Part shown: piece by piece, positions 1 through 10,722 of the stretch | How the letters are laid out: each line of letters begins with the position of its first letter | Position numbering within the stretch: the stretch's first letter is position 1 | From: Euryodendron excelsum | Lineage: Eukaryota > Streptophyta > Magnoliopsida > Ericales > Pentaphylacaceae | Assembly: GCA_033060915.1 (NCBI GenBank) | Contig: CM065394.1 | Span: 20,807,501-20,871,500 of the forward strand | Length of the DNA stretch: 64,000 nt | Reading direction: 5' to 3' | Notes under the pieces: generated by a model | The model's database searches: none | Seen by the model: the letters and a program-made list of their open reading frames with translations, nothing else | What the model was told of the DNA's origin: nothing | Program-made: the position numbers and the translations under genes

Positions 1-213
1 TTCATGAATCGCCTCATACTTTGGGCCTATATACTTTGACGAAGCCTATTTTATAAACATTCGAAATTTCCCTCTCACTCTTTTTCTCTCACGCTCCCCT
101 GTTCACACCAAAACCCAACCGTCACTCTCAACCATCGCATTTCTTCATCTCAAATTCCTTATAAACCCTAATCGACCACTTTTTATTCTCACTCAACCTT
201 CCTTTCTTCTATA

Positions 214-1414
214 ATGGCTCCCAAAACTTCTAAACCAAAAAAGATTTCTAAAGTCCTATTAGTAGTACCAGCTCCTACTTCAACAGAGCCAAAGAGAAAA
301 TCCAAAGGAGGGTCTAGCAAAGACAAAGGGAAGTGCAAGAAGAGTAAAACTGGAAAAGCTTCATCCTCAGTGAGGGCAAGGCCCAGGAAAGGTACAATTT
401 GACTTTCTCTTTTTGAAAAGTATCCAATGGAAGATGGATAGACTATAAATTCTTTGATCATCACAAGTTTGAATTTGGGGTAAAGCTTGGGAACCTAGGG
501 TGGAAATATATGACAACACTCAGGGATGATGTTTACCCTGATTTGGTTGCTCATTTCTATTCAAATGCTGAAAGGGAATCTGGAGAAGTGTCTATCAAAA
601 GTTATGTTAAAGGAATTACCATCAATTTGGATAGAGAAGTGATTAGACACATTCTTGGAATCAGAATTGGTTGAGAAGTTTATAGAGATAGTGTCTCTAA
701 AAAAGACCAATTAAAAGCCCTATATGGAAAGACATGGATGAAAATGTATAGCCCCTTGCCACTGATCTACCTCCTGAATTAAGGCTTGTTCATCACTTTA
801 CCTGTATCATATTTACTCCCAAAACTGGGAAGTATGATTATGTTTCGGAGAAGGGGTTGTTCTTCCTATGGGCATACATAACTGATTCAAGAATCGATTT
901 GCCTCTGTTTATCTTGGATCATATATATAAGACTACCATCTCTAAAATCACTTTGCCATATGGAATTTTCTTGACAAAAGTTTTCAAGCATTTTGATATT
1001 GATCTGAAAAATGAGAAGAAGATAATCCCTAAAGCCATTAGTGATGAGTACAATGAGAGAACACTCAAGAGAATGAGATATATTCTCAAGGACAACAAAT
1101 GGACTCTAAAGAAAACAGAAAGGGAAAGTACTTCAAAAGAAAAAGCTCCATCTGGGAGCACCTCGAGGCAAAGAAGCACAAGAAGATTGTTGAGTTCTGA
1201 ATCACAAGAAAGTACATGGGATTTGAGTTCTTTTATGACTCAAGTTATGGAATCTCTGGAAAAATTGCATCACAATGCAGATATTGCAAATACAAGGATG
1301 ATGATTTTCAAAAGAAAAATGAGAGAACTCAAAAAGGAAGTTCAAATGTTGAGAAATGAGAAAGGAAAAATTACAGAAAAAGAAGAAGTTAATGAGGAAG
1401 AGGAGGAAGCATAG
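214..1414 (+). pseudogene. Broken extra ORF after pol (putative plant transposon protein type)
   Basis: The ATG at 214 begins a Lys/Ser-rich N-terminus (MAPKTSKPKK, then KRKSKGGSSKDKGKCKK). After a stop at 400-402 the reading frame shifts; the stretch at 480-675 reads YPDLVAHFYSNAERE and IRHILGIRIG, and a further shift leads into the 857-1414 frame, which reads LFFLWAYITD and LPYGIFLTKVFKHFDIDL. These resemble the 'putative plant transposon protein' domain (PF20167-like) as I remember it. The C-terminal ~80 residues are charged with heptad spacing and look like a coiled coil ending in a Glu run. The position, between pol and the 3' LTR, is where Sireviruses can carry an envelope-like ORF. At least one in-frame stop (672-674) and two frameshifts break it. 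Function unknown. A counterpart is on the minus strand at 51663-52670. Confidence 0.65.
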
Positions 1415-2365
1415 GAAGGGAAAGAAGCTAGGGAAGAGGACTTTTCGGCCACTAAATCTGAAGCTCACTAGACTCTCTTTTTCTCATCCTATTTATCCTT
1501 ACCTCTATCACCTATACTCACCTCATATTTCCTCTTACCTCATCACATCTGTTTTTCTCATGGCTCTGTTATAACATCTCTTTTGTTTTGACTGATTGTT
1601 TTGATTATATTTGGCATACTTTTTATGGACATGATAACTGTACAAATTTTGTAATCTCATCTTTCGTAATCTAAATGGTTCAATCAATGAATATAATTCT
1701 ATTCTGGTATCAAATGTGATTGCTCTGATAACTTGTTTGATTGATTCCCTGTTTATACAATCTATTCTGTTTTTGTTTTTATTTTTTTTGCTATTGTACC
1801 TGTCTATCATTCTCACTTTATTGGTATCATTCTCATTCTCTTTTTGAGGTATTGACAAAAAGGGGGAGAAGTATTATGGTATAGTATTGGCAAAATTAGA
1901 TATGATATGATAACTCAAGAGTAGAATTGTTTGCAGCAAAATTGTATTGGACAAGAGAAATTGTGTTTAAGTTAAAAAGGGGGAGAAGAATTGGAAGTAT
2001 TGGACCAAAATTGATAAATTGAGAATTCAGTAGAATTGGGAACAAGAAATGGAGAATTACTAAAATGAACATAAATTGTTTAATGTATTGGCATTAAATG
2101 AAAAGGAAATAAAATGAATTGTTTATTACCTGATAAATGTCAAGCATGTTCTCAAGGGGAGCATTATAATTTATTTCCCTCAAAATGTTTTTGAATTACC
2201 TGACAAAAACACCCTAAAAATTGTTTTTGAAATGTTTTTATTCTCTAAGCATCATTTGCTTAATTACGAAACAAAGGAGGAGTTTCTTTATTGGTATGTT
2301 ATTTAACTCTGTTCGTTTCACTTAATCATATATGAATTTATTTTGCAAAAGTTTTGTCATCATAA
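1415..2365 (+). other. Non-coding spacer with repeated polypurine tracts
   Basis: AT-rich spacer between the extra ORF and the 3' LTR. Two near-identical purine tracts (AAAAAGGGGGAGAAG at 1857-1871 and again at 1974-1988) lie upstream of the terminal tract at 2364-2377. Several polypurine tracts are a described property of Sireviruses. I see no ORF worth calling. Confidence 0.6.
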
Positions 2366-2377
2366 AAAAAGGGGAGA
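2364..2377 (+). other. Polypurine tract of the Sirevirus
   Basis: AAAAAAAGGGGAGA ends four bases before the first TG of the LTR at 2382. It is the expected site of plus-strand DNA priming. The offset of a few bases and two candidate LTR starts (TGACTC at 2382 and TGTTGATTTTGATG further in) leave the exact LTR boundary open. Confidence 0.7.
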
Positions 2378-3364
2378 TTCTTGACTCAAGGTTGACCCTT
2401 GATGACTCAAGATTGATTCCCATGTTGATTTTGATGATAACTAAACCTTGTGTTATTTTACTAATAAATCTACTTAGTGTGTAGATTAACAAAGTTCATA
2501 ATTTAGACTTAAAATTCAATTTTAAGTCTAATACATGTCAAAGAGAATGCACAACAAATTCAAGATTAAGCAATGAATTCCAAGACCTATGCAATGAACC
2601 AAACAGAGGAGTGATGCCTATCTCTACTTCAAACAAATGTTTTACATTCGAAGAGATTGAAGGTGTTCAAATAAAGCTTCTATCAAGTATGCATAGACTC
2701 AATAAAGACTGATTTGCACTCAAGATAGATTGAAGACTTCATCAGAATGTGCAAAGATCAATTGAAGATAAATTGATTTTTGAAGAAATTGAAAATACTC
2801 AAAAGAAGATCTCATCAATAATGTAAAGATCAGTTGAAGATGAATTGATTATTGAGGAGATTAAAGTTGCTTGAGAAGAAGACTCACAATGATTGTCTGA
2901 TCTCTGCCTGGAATCCAAGTGAAGAATTCTTCGACAATGTAATAAAATCAATGAAGACTAGATGTATGAAGAGATTTCATCAAGCTTGCAAAAGTCTCAT
3001 TGAAGTGATTTTAAAGAAGAAAAAAGAATTGATAGCAAAGAGAAAAACTAGGCAATGAAGCATTGTGAAGCTCTACATGATTGAGGAAGCTTGGCATTGA
3101 AAAAGAGAGTATTCTACAATGAAAGAAGAAGTTTTGCAAATGAAGAAGATAAGATCAACATTCATCTTATGAAGCTCTGACAGTTTGAGAGTCAAGAGAA
3201 GATCAATATCCAATGATTGATTCAATCCAAATTGAATAGAAGTTAACTCTGATGAGTTAAAGAGATTTGATTGATCATCATACCCCAAAGAAATACTCCT
3301 TGAAGATCTTATACCAGTGCTGAGATAAGCTGGATCATTAGAAGTCAGAAAGCAGATTTCTGGG

Positions 3365-3722
3365 CAATGAGCGGACTCATGGAAATGAAGAGTCGCCTCT
3401 TGATCATAGAAGTAAAAGGCTTAAAGACAAAATGATCAATGAGCGGACTCATGGAAAATGAAGAGTCGCCTCATAGAGACAGACGCAAAGGCTTGAAGAT
3501 GACATGATCAATGAGCGGACTCATGAAGATGAAGAGTCGCCTCATGACAATAGAAGTAAAAGGCTGAAGATCAAATGAACAAAGAGTGGACTCCTAAAGA
3601 TGAAGAGTCACCTTATGACAACAGAAGTAAAAGGCTGAAGATAGAATGAATAAAGAACGGACTACTGAAGATGAAGAGTCGCCTCATGACAGCAGAAGCC
3701 AAAGATGTGAAGACAGAATGAA
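3365..3722 (+). repeat. Tandem array, five units of 71-72 bp, in the Sirevirus LTR
   Basis: Unit starts are at 3365, 3437, 3509, 3580 and 3651. Each unit holds GAGCGGACTC or a variant and then GAAGAGTCGCCT. The array lies upstream of the TATA box, so it is in the U3 region, where repeated enhancer-like elements are usual. Units 4 and 5 are more diverged. Confidence 0.85.
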
Positions 3723-3924
3723 CAAGGAGCCTACTCATTGTTATGAAGAATGGACTTATGAAGTCAGTGAATAACATCTAGTAAATGCAGAAGCAGAAAG
3801 TGTCGACTCCACAAACCTAGAGCCGACTCCTTGAATATAACGGCTAGTTTTCCTAACATTATAACGGACTAGACGTGCATTAATGAAACCCAACAATCTC
3901 TAACGGATGGAATCAATACAGGGG

Positions 3925-3936
3925 TTTATATATAAG
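3925..3936 (+). promoter_or_regulatory. TATA box of the Sirevirus LTR
   Basis: TTTATATATAAG lies about 570 bp before the LTR end and downstream of the tandem array, the arrangement expected for U3/R. Initiation site not determinable by eye. Confidence 0.55.
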
Positions 3937-4460
3937 TTTCCATCTGCATTTATACAATTGATAAGAGACAAAACCAGATCAAACTGACTGATTCACTGAA
4001 AACCCTGAATATTCTTCATGTCTTCATTTGTGAGCTTTGATTGTAAAATTTACTCTTGTTAGAGAGTTTGATAGTTACTTGTATATTCGTATACACTTGT
4101 ATGTGAGAGTTTGAGAGTTCTCTTGTGGAAGAAAAACTCTTGTAAGTTTGAGTGGAGCTTGGACAAAACCACTTGGTAATTGAAGAACTCAGGTGGAAGT
4201 TCTTGTATAGTGAGCTGAGCACTTTGTCAATTAGTAGCCCATTTGTAATTGGAGGTTACATAGTGGAAGAAGGCTTCAAGGAGGTCTTGGGGTTAGGACG
4301 TAGACCACGGTTTGTGGTTGAACCTTGGTAAATCTGTGTGTTCTTTCTTATGCTCTGTTTTCATTCATTCTTCTGATTATATTGCATTACATATAGATTG
4401 ATGACTGTTACACTGGTTAGATTAATTTTAATTAATCTTAATTCCTATTAATCTTCGAAA

Positions 4461-4488
4461 AACCCAATGCACCCCCCCCTCTTGGGTT
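4461..4488 (+). other. Terminal hairpin with C-tract at the Sirevirus LTR end
   Basis: AACCCAA (4461-4467) and TTGGGTT (4482-4488) form a perfect 7-bp stem enclosing a loop that contains eight C. The minus-strand LTR keeps the same stem (32989-32995 and 33013-33019) with a longer G-tract loop. Confidence 0.6.
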
Positions 4489-4504
4489 GCCTTTTGGGCC
4501 AACA

Positions 4505-5770
4505 AGCCACACCTCCTATATATGCACCCGCAACTCCAAGCACTCCTTCGTCACCCGTCACCCTACCTATCTTCCCCAAAGTGGAAAAACCTAAACCCTT
4601 CTCCCTACCAATACTTGGAAAGATGACCTTACCACTGCTATCCCAACCACCTATCACTGACCTGCAAAGGGTACCCTGAAACTACCCCCCAACTCTTACC
4701 CAAACCACTGAAGAATCCATTGCAGAAATAGGGGGAATGACCAAGTCTAGCCGATGCGACACTTCAGAGGGGGTAGAGAGGAGAAGAAAAGGGAAAGACA
4801 AGAAGGGAGAATGTTCCAACCCATTGAAAGAGCATGAAATCTCTGAGTTTGCCAAAGCACTAAAGAAGAACGATTGCGATGTCATGGAACAACTCAAGAA
4901 AACCCCTTCCCACATCTCCATGTTGGGACTGCTTCTCACATCCGAGACTCATTGCAATGCCTTGCTTAAAGTTCTTAAAGAAGCCTACGCACCAGACAGC
5001 TTTACCCCTAAAAATTTGCAAAATATGGTAGGACTCATCATGGCACCAAATGTCATCACTATTACTGACGATGAGATCCCTACAAACGGGAATAAACATA
5101 CACAGGCCCTATATGTGACAATCAAAACCAAAGGGATGATCGTATCAAGGGTACTAGTGGATAATGGATCAGCTCTGAATGTTTGCCCATACTCAACCTT
5201 GGAAAGGTTCGGGATGGACCAATCTCACTTGAACCATAGCAGTATCATTATACGGGCCTTTGATGGGTCCAGAAGAGAAACAATGGGGGAAATTGAGATA
5301 CCTGTCGAGATAGGACCTGTCACCTTCGCCATCAAATTCCAAGTTCTGCAAATACCTTTAGCCAACAATATGTTGCTTGGATGGCTCTAGATTCATTCAG
5401 CAGGGGCAGTACCAACCAGTCTTCATTAGAAGGTTAAATTCATTATCATGGCTAAGCTAATTTCCATTTATGCTAAAAAGGAATTTTCAATTTACAAAAC
5501 CGACGATGTTCCTTACATCGAATTGGCAGCCCCATCCTTTTTCCAATCCTTGGAGTATATCACCGTAATACATGAGGGAGATATGGTTGAGCCAAAATAT
5601 TCAGACAACGCATAAATGAACACCCGCTGTTTTCGGAAGAATGGATATCAGCTAGGAAAAGGCTAGGGAAAAGGTTACAAGGGATTCCCGAAATTCTAGA
5701 CATACCATCCCAAAAGCATACATTCGGCATAGGATACAAGCCAACAAAGAAGGAAATCAAGAGATAGGCT
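4505..5770 (+). pseudogene. Tat protease region (gag-pro linker, aspartic protease, G-patch-like tail)
   Basis: The frame starting near 4467 and the open stretch 4737-5390 align closely with the intact 471-aa ORF at 55623-57038. The protease active-site motif reads LVDNGSALN (about 5152-5178), with Asn where most retroviral proteases have Thr; the intact copy has the same residue. The LLGRPW motif of the homologue is damaged here (LLGWL then a stop at 5388-5390). The tail 5625-5770 still reads FRKNGYQLGKG, a G-patch-like glycine pattern. In-frame stops at 4677-4679, 5388-5390 and near 5613 correspond to Trp or Gln codons in the intact copy, as expected from C-to-T change. Not functional. Confidence 0.85.
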
Positions 5771-6422
5771 CAGAAGAGAAAGCGGCAAAGGATTGTTCAA
5801 GGAAGGGGAGAAGAGGAAGAAATGGCACACAAACCCAAGGAGCTTGACTGAGGATAACAAAAGTCTTAAGAGGGGAAAAAGGGAGACTAAAGGCCAAACA
5901 AATCTGTTTCAAGAAACGCTGATGATCGACGTGCCTCCGCCCTCAGACATGGGAGTACCAGAAAATACCACAATCAGGCCAGCTCTTCCTGGAGAGAGTC
6001 TCAATAACTAGGACAGTGAAGACCTCCTTCAGGCACACAAGTTTCGCTACAAGCTTGCCAGGGCATTCCATGCACTTCTGACTCTTTTAAACTTTGTCAT
6101 CTGTTTATCTTTCTATTGTTGTTTCTATTTTCAATCAAAATCTATAATAGAAATACCTATATATAGAAGAGTTACCTCCCTATTTTGAATGATTCTCCTT
6201 ATTGTTTTAATTAAGAACCCACATATCCAATGTCTTGGTCAATTAATCAAAAGAATGCCTATTTTGACTGAGTGCTATTTCGAAACTGAATTTGACTACC
6301 AGCTCTTAGGAATTGAACTTGATGTAAATAACACTAATGAGGTCCCATAGGAGATTTTAGAGCAGTTAGAGAAGCATGATAACTGCAAAACTCCTAATAT
6401 TGAAGAAACAGAGGCAGTTAAT
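5771..6422 (+). other. Protease-RT spacer of the Tat element
   Basis: No usable ORF. The stretch 6173-6263 is conserved with the minus-strand copy at 55127-55225, up to the point where that copy switches to copia sequence. In Ogre elements an intron is known between protease and RT; a spacer of about 400 bp with stops in this place would fit one, but I cannot identify convincing donor and acceptor sites. Confidence 0.5.
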
Positions 6423-7780
6423 TTGGGAAGCAAAGAATTCCCTAAAGAGGTCAAGATTGGAACGGGACTAGATCATTGGCAACGCCGAGAAATGTTGAAA
6501 TTACTGTCTGCCTATATTAATGTCTTTGTATGGTCTTACCAGGATATGCCGGGATTGGATGAGTTTATTGTCGAGCACCGACTACCGCTAGACCCGCAGA
6601 TCAAACCCATAAAGCAAAAACTCTGAAGGCTCAAACCTGAGTGGAGTTTGAAAGTAAAAGAGGAGGTGGTTAAGCAGTTTCATGCTAGGTTTCTGCAAGT
6701 GGTTGAATATCCTCAATGGTTAGCCAACATCATCCCAGTTCTAAAAAAGGACGGGAAGGTTCGAATGTGTATCGACTTCCAAGATCTTAACAAAGCAAAC
6801 CCAAAGGATGACTTCCCCTTACCTCATATATATATCCTGATAGATAACACTGTAGGCCATGAGATGTTCTCTATTATGGATGGGTTTTCCAGATATAACC
6901 AAATCAAGATAGCCAAAGAGGATTAGGAGAAAACAACTTTCATTACCCCATGGGGAGTATATTGCTACAAGGTAATGCCTTTCGGACTGAAGAATGCTGG
7001 GGCAACCTACCAAAAGACCATGGTCACTCTCTTTCACAACATGATGCACAAAGAAATGGAGATCTACGTGGATGATATGATAGTAAAGTCTAGAGCCTAA
7101 GAAGACCATTTGATCAATCTATGGAAAGTATTTGATCAGCTCCGCAAGTATCAGCTTAAGCTTAACCCTGCCAAATGTACTTTCGGTGTTTCTTCTGGAA
7201 AATTGCTAGGGTTCATTGTCAACAAAAGGGGGATAGAAGTAGATCCCACCAAAATTAAGTCGATCACTGAGATGCCACCCCCAAAGGAAGAAACAGAAAT
7301 TAGATCCTTTCTGGGCAAATTGAATTTTATTAGTAGATTCATTTCTCAGATGACTCACCTTTGCGAACCGATTTTCAAATTACTCAAAAAGGATACCCCG
7401 AAGGAATGGAACGCATACTGCCAAGAAGTTTATGAAACGATCAAGGAATACCTCCTAAAACCTCCAATCCTGGTACCGCCAACTTTGGGGAGACCCCTCT
7501 TAATGTATTTAATAGTTCTCGAAACTTCAATGGGATACATTTTGGGTCAGCATGATGAAACTAGAAGACGGGAGCAAGCCATCTATTATCGCAGCAAAAT
7601 TTTTTTACCTTATGAGATCAAATACATTATGTTAGAGAAAACTTGTTGCGCTCTAGCATGGGCTTCTCATCTGCTTAGGCATTACATGCTGCATCACACC
7701 ACATTCCTCATATTCCAGATGGATCTAATCAAATACTTGTTCGAAAAACCCACTCTTTCCAACAAGGTAGCCAGATAGCA
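6423..7780 (+). pseudogene. Tat reverse transcriptase and RNase H, broken
   Basis: Reading along the plus strand: the pre-RT block (DMPGLDEFIVEHRLPL), the RT block KKDGKVRMCIDFQDLNKANP, then MPFGLKNAGATYQKTM and the catalytic IYVDDMIVKS (about 7063-7090), then KCTFGVSSGKLLGF and the RNase H start (GRPLLMYLIVLETSMGYIL). The catalytic YVDD is intact. Stops interrupt the frame at 6624-6626, 6924-6926, 7098-7100 and 7776-7778. RT copies RNA to DNA in the particle, and RNase H removes the RNA strand. It forms one polyprotein with the protease and integrase in intact relatives. Confidence 0.9.
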
Positions 7781-8860
7781 CATAATTTTGGCCGAATTTG
7801 ACATAGTCTTCACCACCCGCAAGGCAATCAAGGGACAGGTTATAGCAGATTACCTGGTGAAAAACCCTATCAAGGAATACCAACCTATGGAGCCTAGTTT
7901 CCCCGACGAAGATATCTTATACACTGAATTTGAGGCCAAAAAATAAGAAGACCCGGGATGGAACATGTATTTTGACGGTGCCTCAAACAAGAAGGGAGCT
8001 GGAATTGGGGCAGTCATAGTATCCGAGAAAGGCAGCCATTACCCTATGTATCTAAATTAAAATTTAATCTCTGCACCAACAATATCGTTGAATATGAAGC
8101 CTGCACTCTGGGATTGAGATTGGCAGTGGAAATGAAGATTGAGGAACTGATGGTCTTCGGGGATTCCGATTTGGTGATTCAGCAAACTAAGGAAATGTAT
8201 CAAACCAGCCAATGATGGGGATATGATCAAATCCCCGCCTGTCAAGCTCCAACCAATGACGGCCCCATGACCTTTTTCTATGTGGGGGATGGATATGATC
8301 GGCCCGATCTCCCCAAAAGCCTTCAATGGACACCGGTTCATCTTGGTCGCTATCGATTATTTCACAAAATGGGTCGAAGCATCATCTTATATCCATGTCA
8401 CCAAAAAGGTAGTCAATAAATTCATCAAAAATCACATTATCTGCCGGTATGGGTTTCCGGAATCACTCATTACTGATAATGGTACCAACCTAAATAATGA
8501 CTTGATGTCCCAGTTGTGTTGAAACTTCAAAATCACCCACTGAAATTCGTAAGCTATCGACCACAGATGACAAACTTTCCTCTTATCATCAGCAAATCAA
8601 AGACCTTTGTCAAAGGTTTCAAAAAATAGATTTCTATCATATTTCTCGAACCGAAAATAGTTTTGCCAATGCCTTAGCTACCATAGCTGCAACTATCAAA
8701 ATGGATGATGATTCTAAAATTCCTACCCTCCAAATCTTTGTTCGAGATACCCTGTCTCACTACCTCAACACCTCCACCGAATTGGATGAGTTGCCCTGGT
8801 TCTATGATATCAAAAGATATATACAGACTGGGGAGTTCCCAACTCCAGCTATATAGAACG
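7780..8860 (+). pseudogene. Second (archaeal-type) RNase H of Tat, split by a duplicated segment
   Basis: The N-terminal part reads WNMYFDGASNKKGAGIGAVI (7962-8021) and, after a frameshift near 8055, NNIVEYEACTLGLRLAVEMK then VFGDSDLVIQQ, which carry the acidic residues of this domain (D of FDG, E of VEYEA, D of GDSD). The reading breaks at about 8217, where a 352-bp integrase segment is inserted, and resumes at about 8565 with DKLSSYHQQIKDLC and then ENSFANALATIAA, the C-terminal helix. The second RNase H is characteristic of the Tat lineage. Confidence 0.85.
8218..8569 (+). repeat. Duplicated integrase segment inserted in the RNase H region
   Basis: Bases 8218-8569 repeat 9127-9479 almost exactly, from GGGGATATGATCAAATCCCC to GACCACAGATGA, with about a dozen differences. 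The copy encodes WGMDMIGPISPKAFNGHRF and the KWVEAS and ITDNGT motifs of the integrase core. It is out of place: the RNase H reading is interrupted on its left and resumes directly after it. Confidence 0.9.
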
Positions 8861-9850
8861 ATAAGAAGATGATCAGAAAGATAGCAACCCAATATTTTCT
8901 AGTTGGAAATAAGCTTTTCAAAAGATCCACCCTAGGGCCACTAAAGTGCGTTGATGCAGTAGAAGCGGGGGAAATCAAAAGAGAAGTCCATGAAGGGACC
9001 TGTGGGCCCCACATGAATGGTCATACCCTCTCCAAAAAGATTCTCAGGATGGGGTACTATTGGACCACCATGGAAACAAATTGTGTTCGATATGTCCACC
9101 GGTGCCACAAATGTCAGATACACGGGGATATGATCAAATCCCCGCCTGTCAAACTCCAGCCAATGACGGCCCCATGACCTTTTTCTATGTGGGGGATGGA
9201 TATGATTGGCCCGATCTCCCCAAAAGCCTTGAATGGACACCGGTTCATCTTGGTCGCTATCGATTATTTTACAAAATGGGTCGAAGCATCATCTTATATC
9301 CATGTCACCAAAAAGGTAGTCAATAAATTCATCAAAAATCACATTATCTGCCGGTATGGGGTTCCGGAATCACTCATCACTGATAATGGTACCAACCTAA
9401 ATAATGACTTCATGTCCCATTTGTGTTGAAACTTCAAAAATCACCCACCGAAATTCAGGAAGCTATCGACCACAGATGAATGGGACAGTAGAAGCCGCCA
9501 ACAAAAACATCAAGAGAATCCTCCGAAAAATGATCGACCACTACAAAGATTGGCACAAGAAGCTCCCTTTCGCACTCATGGCCTACCGAACCATAGTGAG
9601 GGTCTCTATCAGTGCAATCGCTTATGAGTTGGTCTACGGCAATGAAGTTGTGCTCCCTATCAAAATAGAAGTTCCTTCAATAAGGGTACTAATGGAGAGT
9701 TAGCTAGAAGAGGCAAAATTGGTTAAAGATTGATACACGCAACTGTGCCTACTGGATGAAAAATGGCTAGCTGTTGTTTACCACGCACAATGCTACAAAA
9801 GGAGGTTAACCAAAGCATTTCATAAGAAAGTGAGACCCTGAAGAAGCATA
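8861..9850 (+). pseudogene. Tat integrase, broken
   Basis: The zinc-binding region has VHEGTCGPHMNGHTLS followed by VHRCHKCQ (H..H..C-x2-C). The catalytic core starts at 9187 with MWGMDMIGPISPKALNG (first Asp of DDE) and continues with ITDNGT (second Asp) and, in a shifted frame from 9404, SYRPQMNGTVEAANKNIKR (Glu of DDE in the TVEAAN motif). A C-terminal stretch about 9700-9850 is stop-ridden. The core is split by a stop (9175-9177) and a frameshift near 9430. Integrase joins the DNA copy to host DNA. Confidence 0.88.
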
Positions 9851-10722
9851 GTACTTTAGGCCTTCAATACCCTTCCTTTCGAAAAAATAAAAGAAAAAAA
9901 ACCCCATAACGTAGCCTCATTACAACCCAATTTAAAAGTCCTCTCTGATCAATGAAAACCGTTTAGTCTAAACTAAGTCTAATGCAAGAAAGATGATGAT
10001 TTTTTAACAAGGACGAATATCCGGGGATCCCGGGTCTCCATTCTCGACAAGCAGGTCCTCCCTAAATTACATGAGAATTCTTTGTTGCTAAAAAAAAAAA
10101 AAAAAAAGAGCATGACTCCAAGGGCGTAGTGAAAACTCAAAAGAGCGTCACGAGTAAAAAGATGGAGGCATCGTAAGATACAAACTTGTTGGTCTAGTGA
10201 AAACCCGCAAGGGCACCAAGATGCAAAAATGACAGAGCTGGGATTAGTAAAAACTTGCAAAGGCGCCGGGGGCAAAAATGGCAAAAAAAAAGAAAATTTT
10301 CTTCTTAGATTTATCTCAATGAGCTAGTGAACAGTTCTCGGATCATAGCAGGAAAAGATAGGGAAGAAACTCGTAATCGTTAAAAAGGGCATTCTTTCAA
10401 AATCACTGGGCCGAGAAGAAAGAACAATGCGGGCCCTTGCCAAGAACGCCTCAATGAGAATCACATTCTGGGGAAGTAATTCCTACCTCAAATAGATGTA
10501 ATTCTTGCTATAATTCCTGCTATGATAGATGTTCAAACTAACAAAGTGGTGCAGGAATAGACAAATGGTAGCATTCCCCAAAAGAAAGGTAAAATCCATT
10601 GTAGCAAAACCATGAGAATCAAGCAAATATAAGCATATTCACAAATGTAGGGAATCTTGAAAGAAAGCCCAAACATCTCAAGTAGAAAAGGGGGAAAATG
10701 AAGATAAAATGGAAAGATCACA
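9851..10722 (+). other. 3' untranslated region of the Tat element
   Basis: No coding signal. It includes a segment about 9900-9950 (AACGTAGCCTCATTACAACC and AAGTCCTCTCTGATCAA) that recurs twice in the non-autonomous element (about 32690-32745 and 32890-32960). That marks the post-pol region as shared. A run of A at about 10087-10105 and a short repeated phrase (AGTGAAAACCCGCAAGGGC-like) are also present. Confidence 0.6.

Larger units (their letters stand above)
1..4504 (+). mobile_element. 3' end of a Ty1/copia Sirevirus-type retrotransposon
   Basis: The order on the plus strand is a broken extra ORF (214-1414), a spacer with purine tracts, a polypurine tract and a ~2.1-kb LTR ending in CCAACA at 4504. 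No gag or pol is inside the window, so the element starts left of base 1. The LTR matches, in reverse orientation, the LTR starting at 32972. Right after 4504 the sequence is Tat gag-pro linker, so the Sirevirus probably inserted into that Tat element; its left target duplication would lie outside the window (candidate right copy AGCCA at 4505-4509). Sirevirus assignment is from general features of that group (multiple polypurine tracts, extra ORF after pol, LTR end with a C-tract); no pol is visible here to confirm it. Confidence 0.75.
2382..4504 (+). repeat. Sirevirus 3' LTR (~2.1 kb)
   Basis: Begins TGACTCAAGG just after the polypurine tract and ends CCAACA. It contains a 71-72-bp tandem array, a TATA box, and a segment near the end (GGTTAGGACGTAGACCACGG, 4293-4312) of the kind common near the 3' ends of Sirevirus LTRs. 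A terminal hairpin is formed by AACCCAA and TTGGGTT. Shared blocks with the minus-strand LTR at 32972-34788 include TCTACTTAGTGTG near the start and the C-tract end. Confidence 0.75.

Noticed and set aside
3365..3722. Regular repeats with unique-looking stretches, CRISPR-like at first sight
   Set aside because: Units of 71-72 bp are homologous along their whole length and lie in a plant retrotransposon LTR; there are no spacers.
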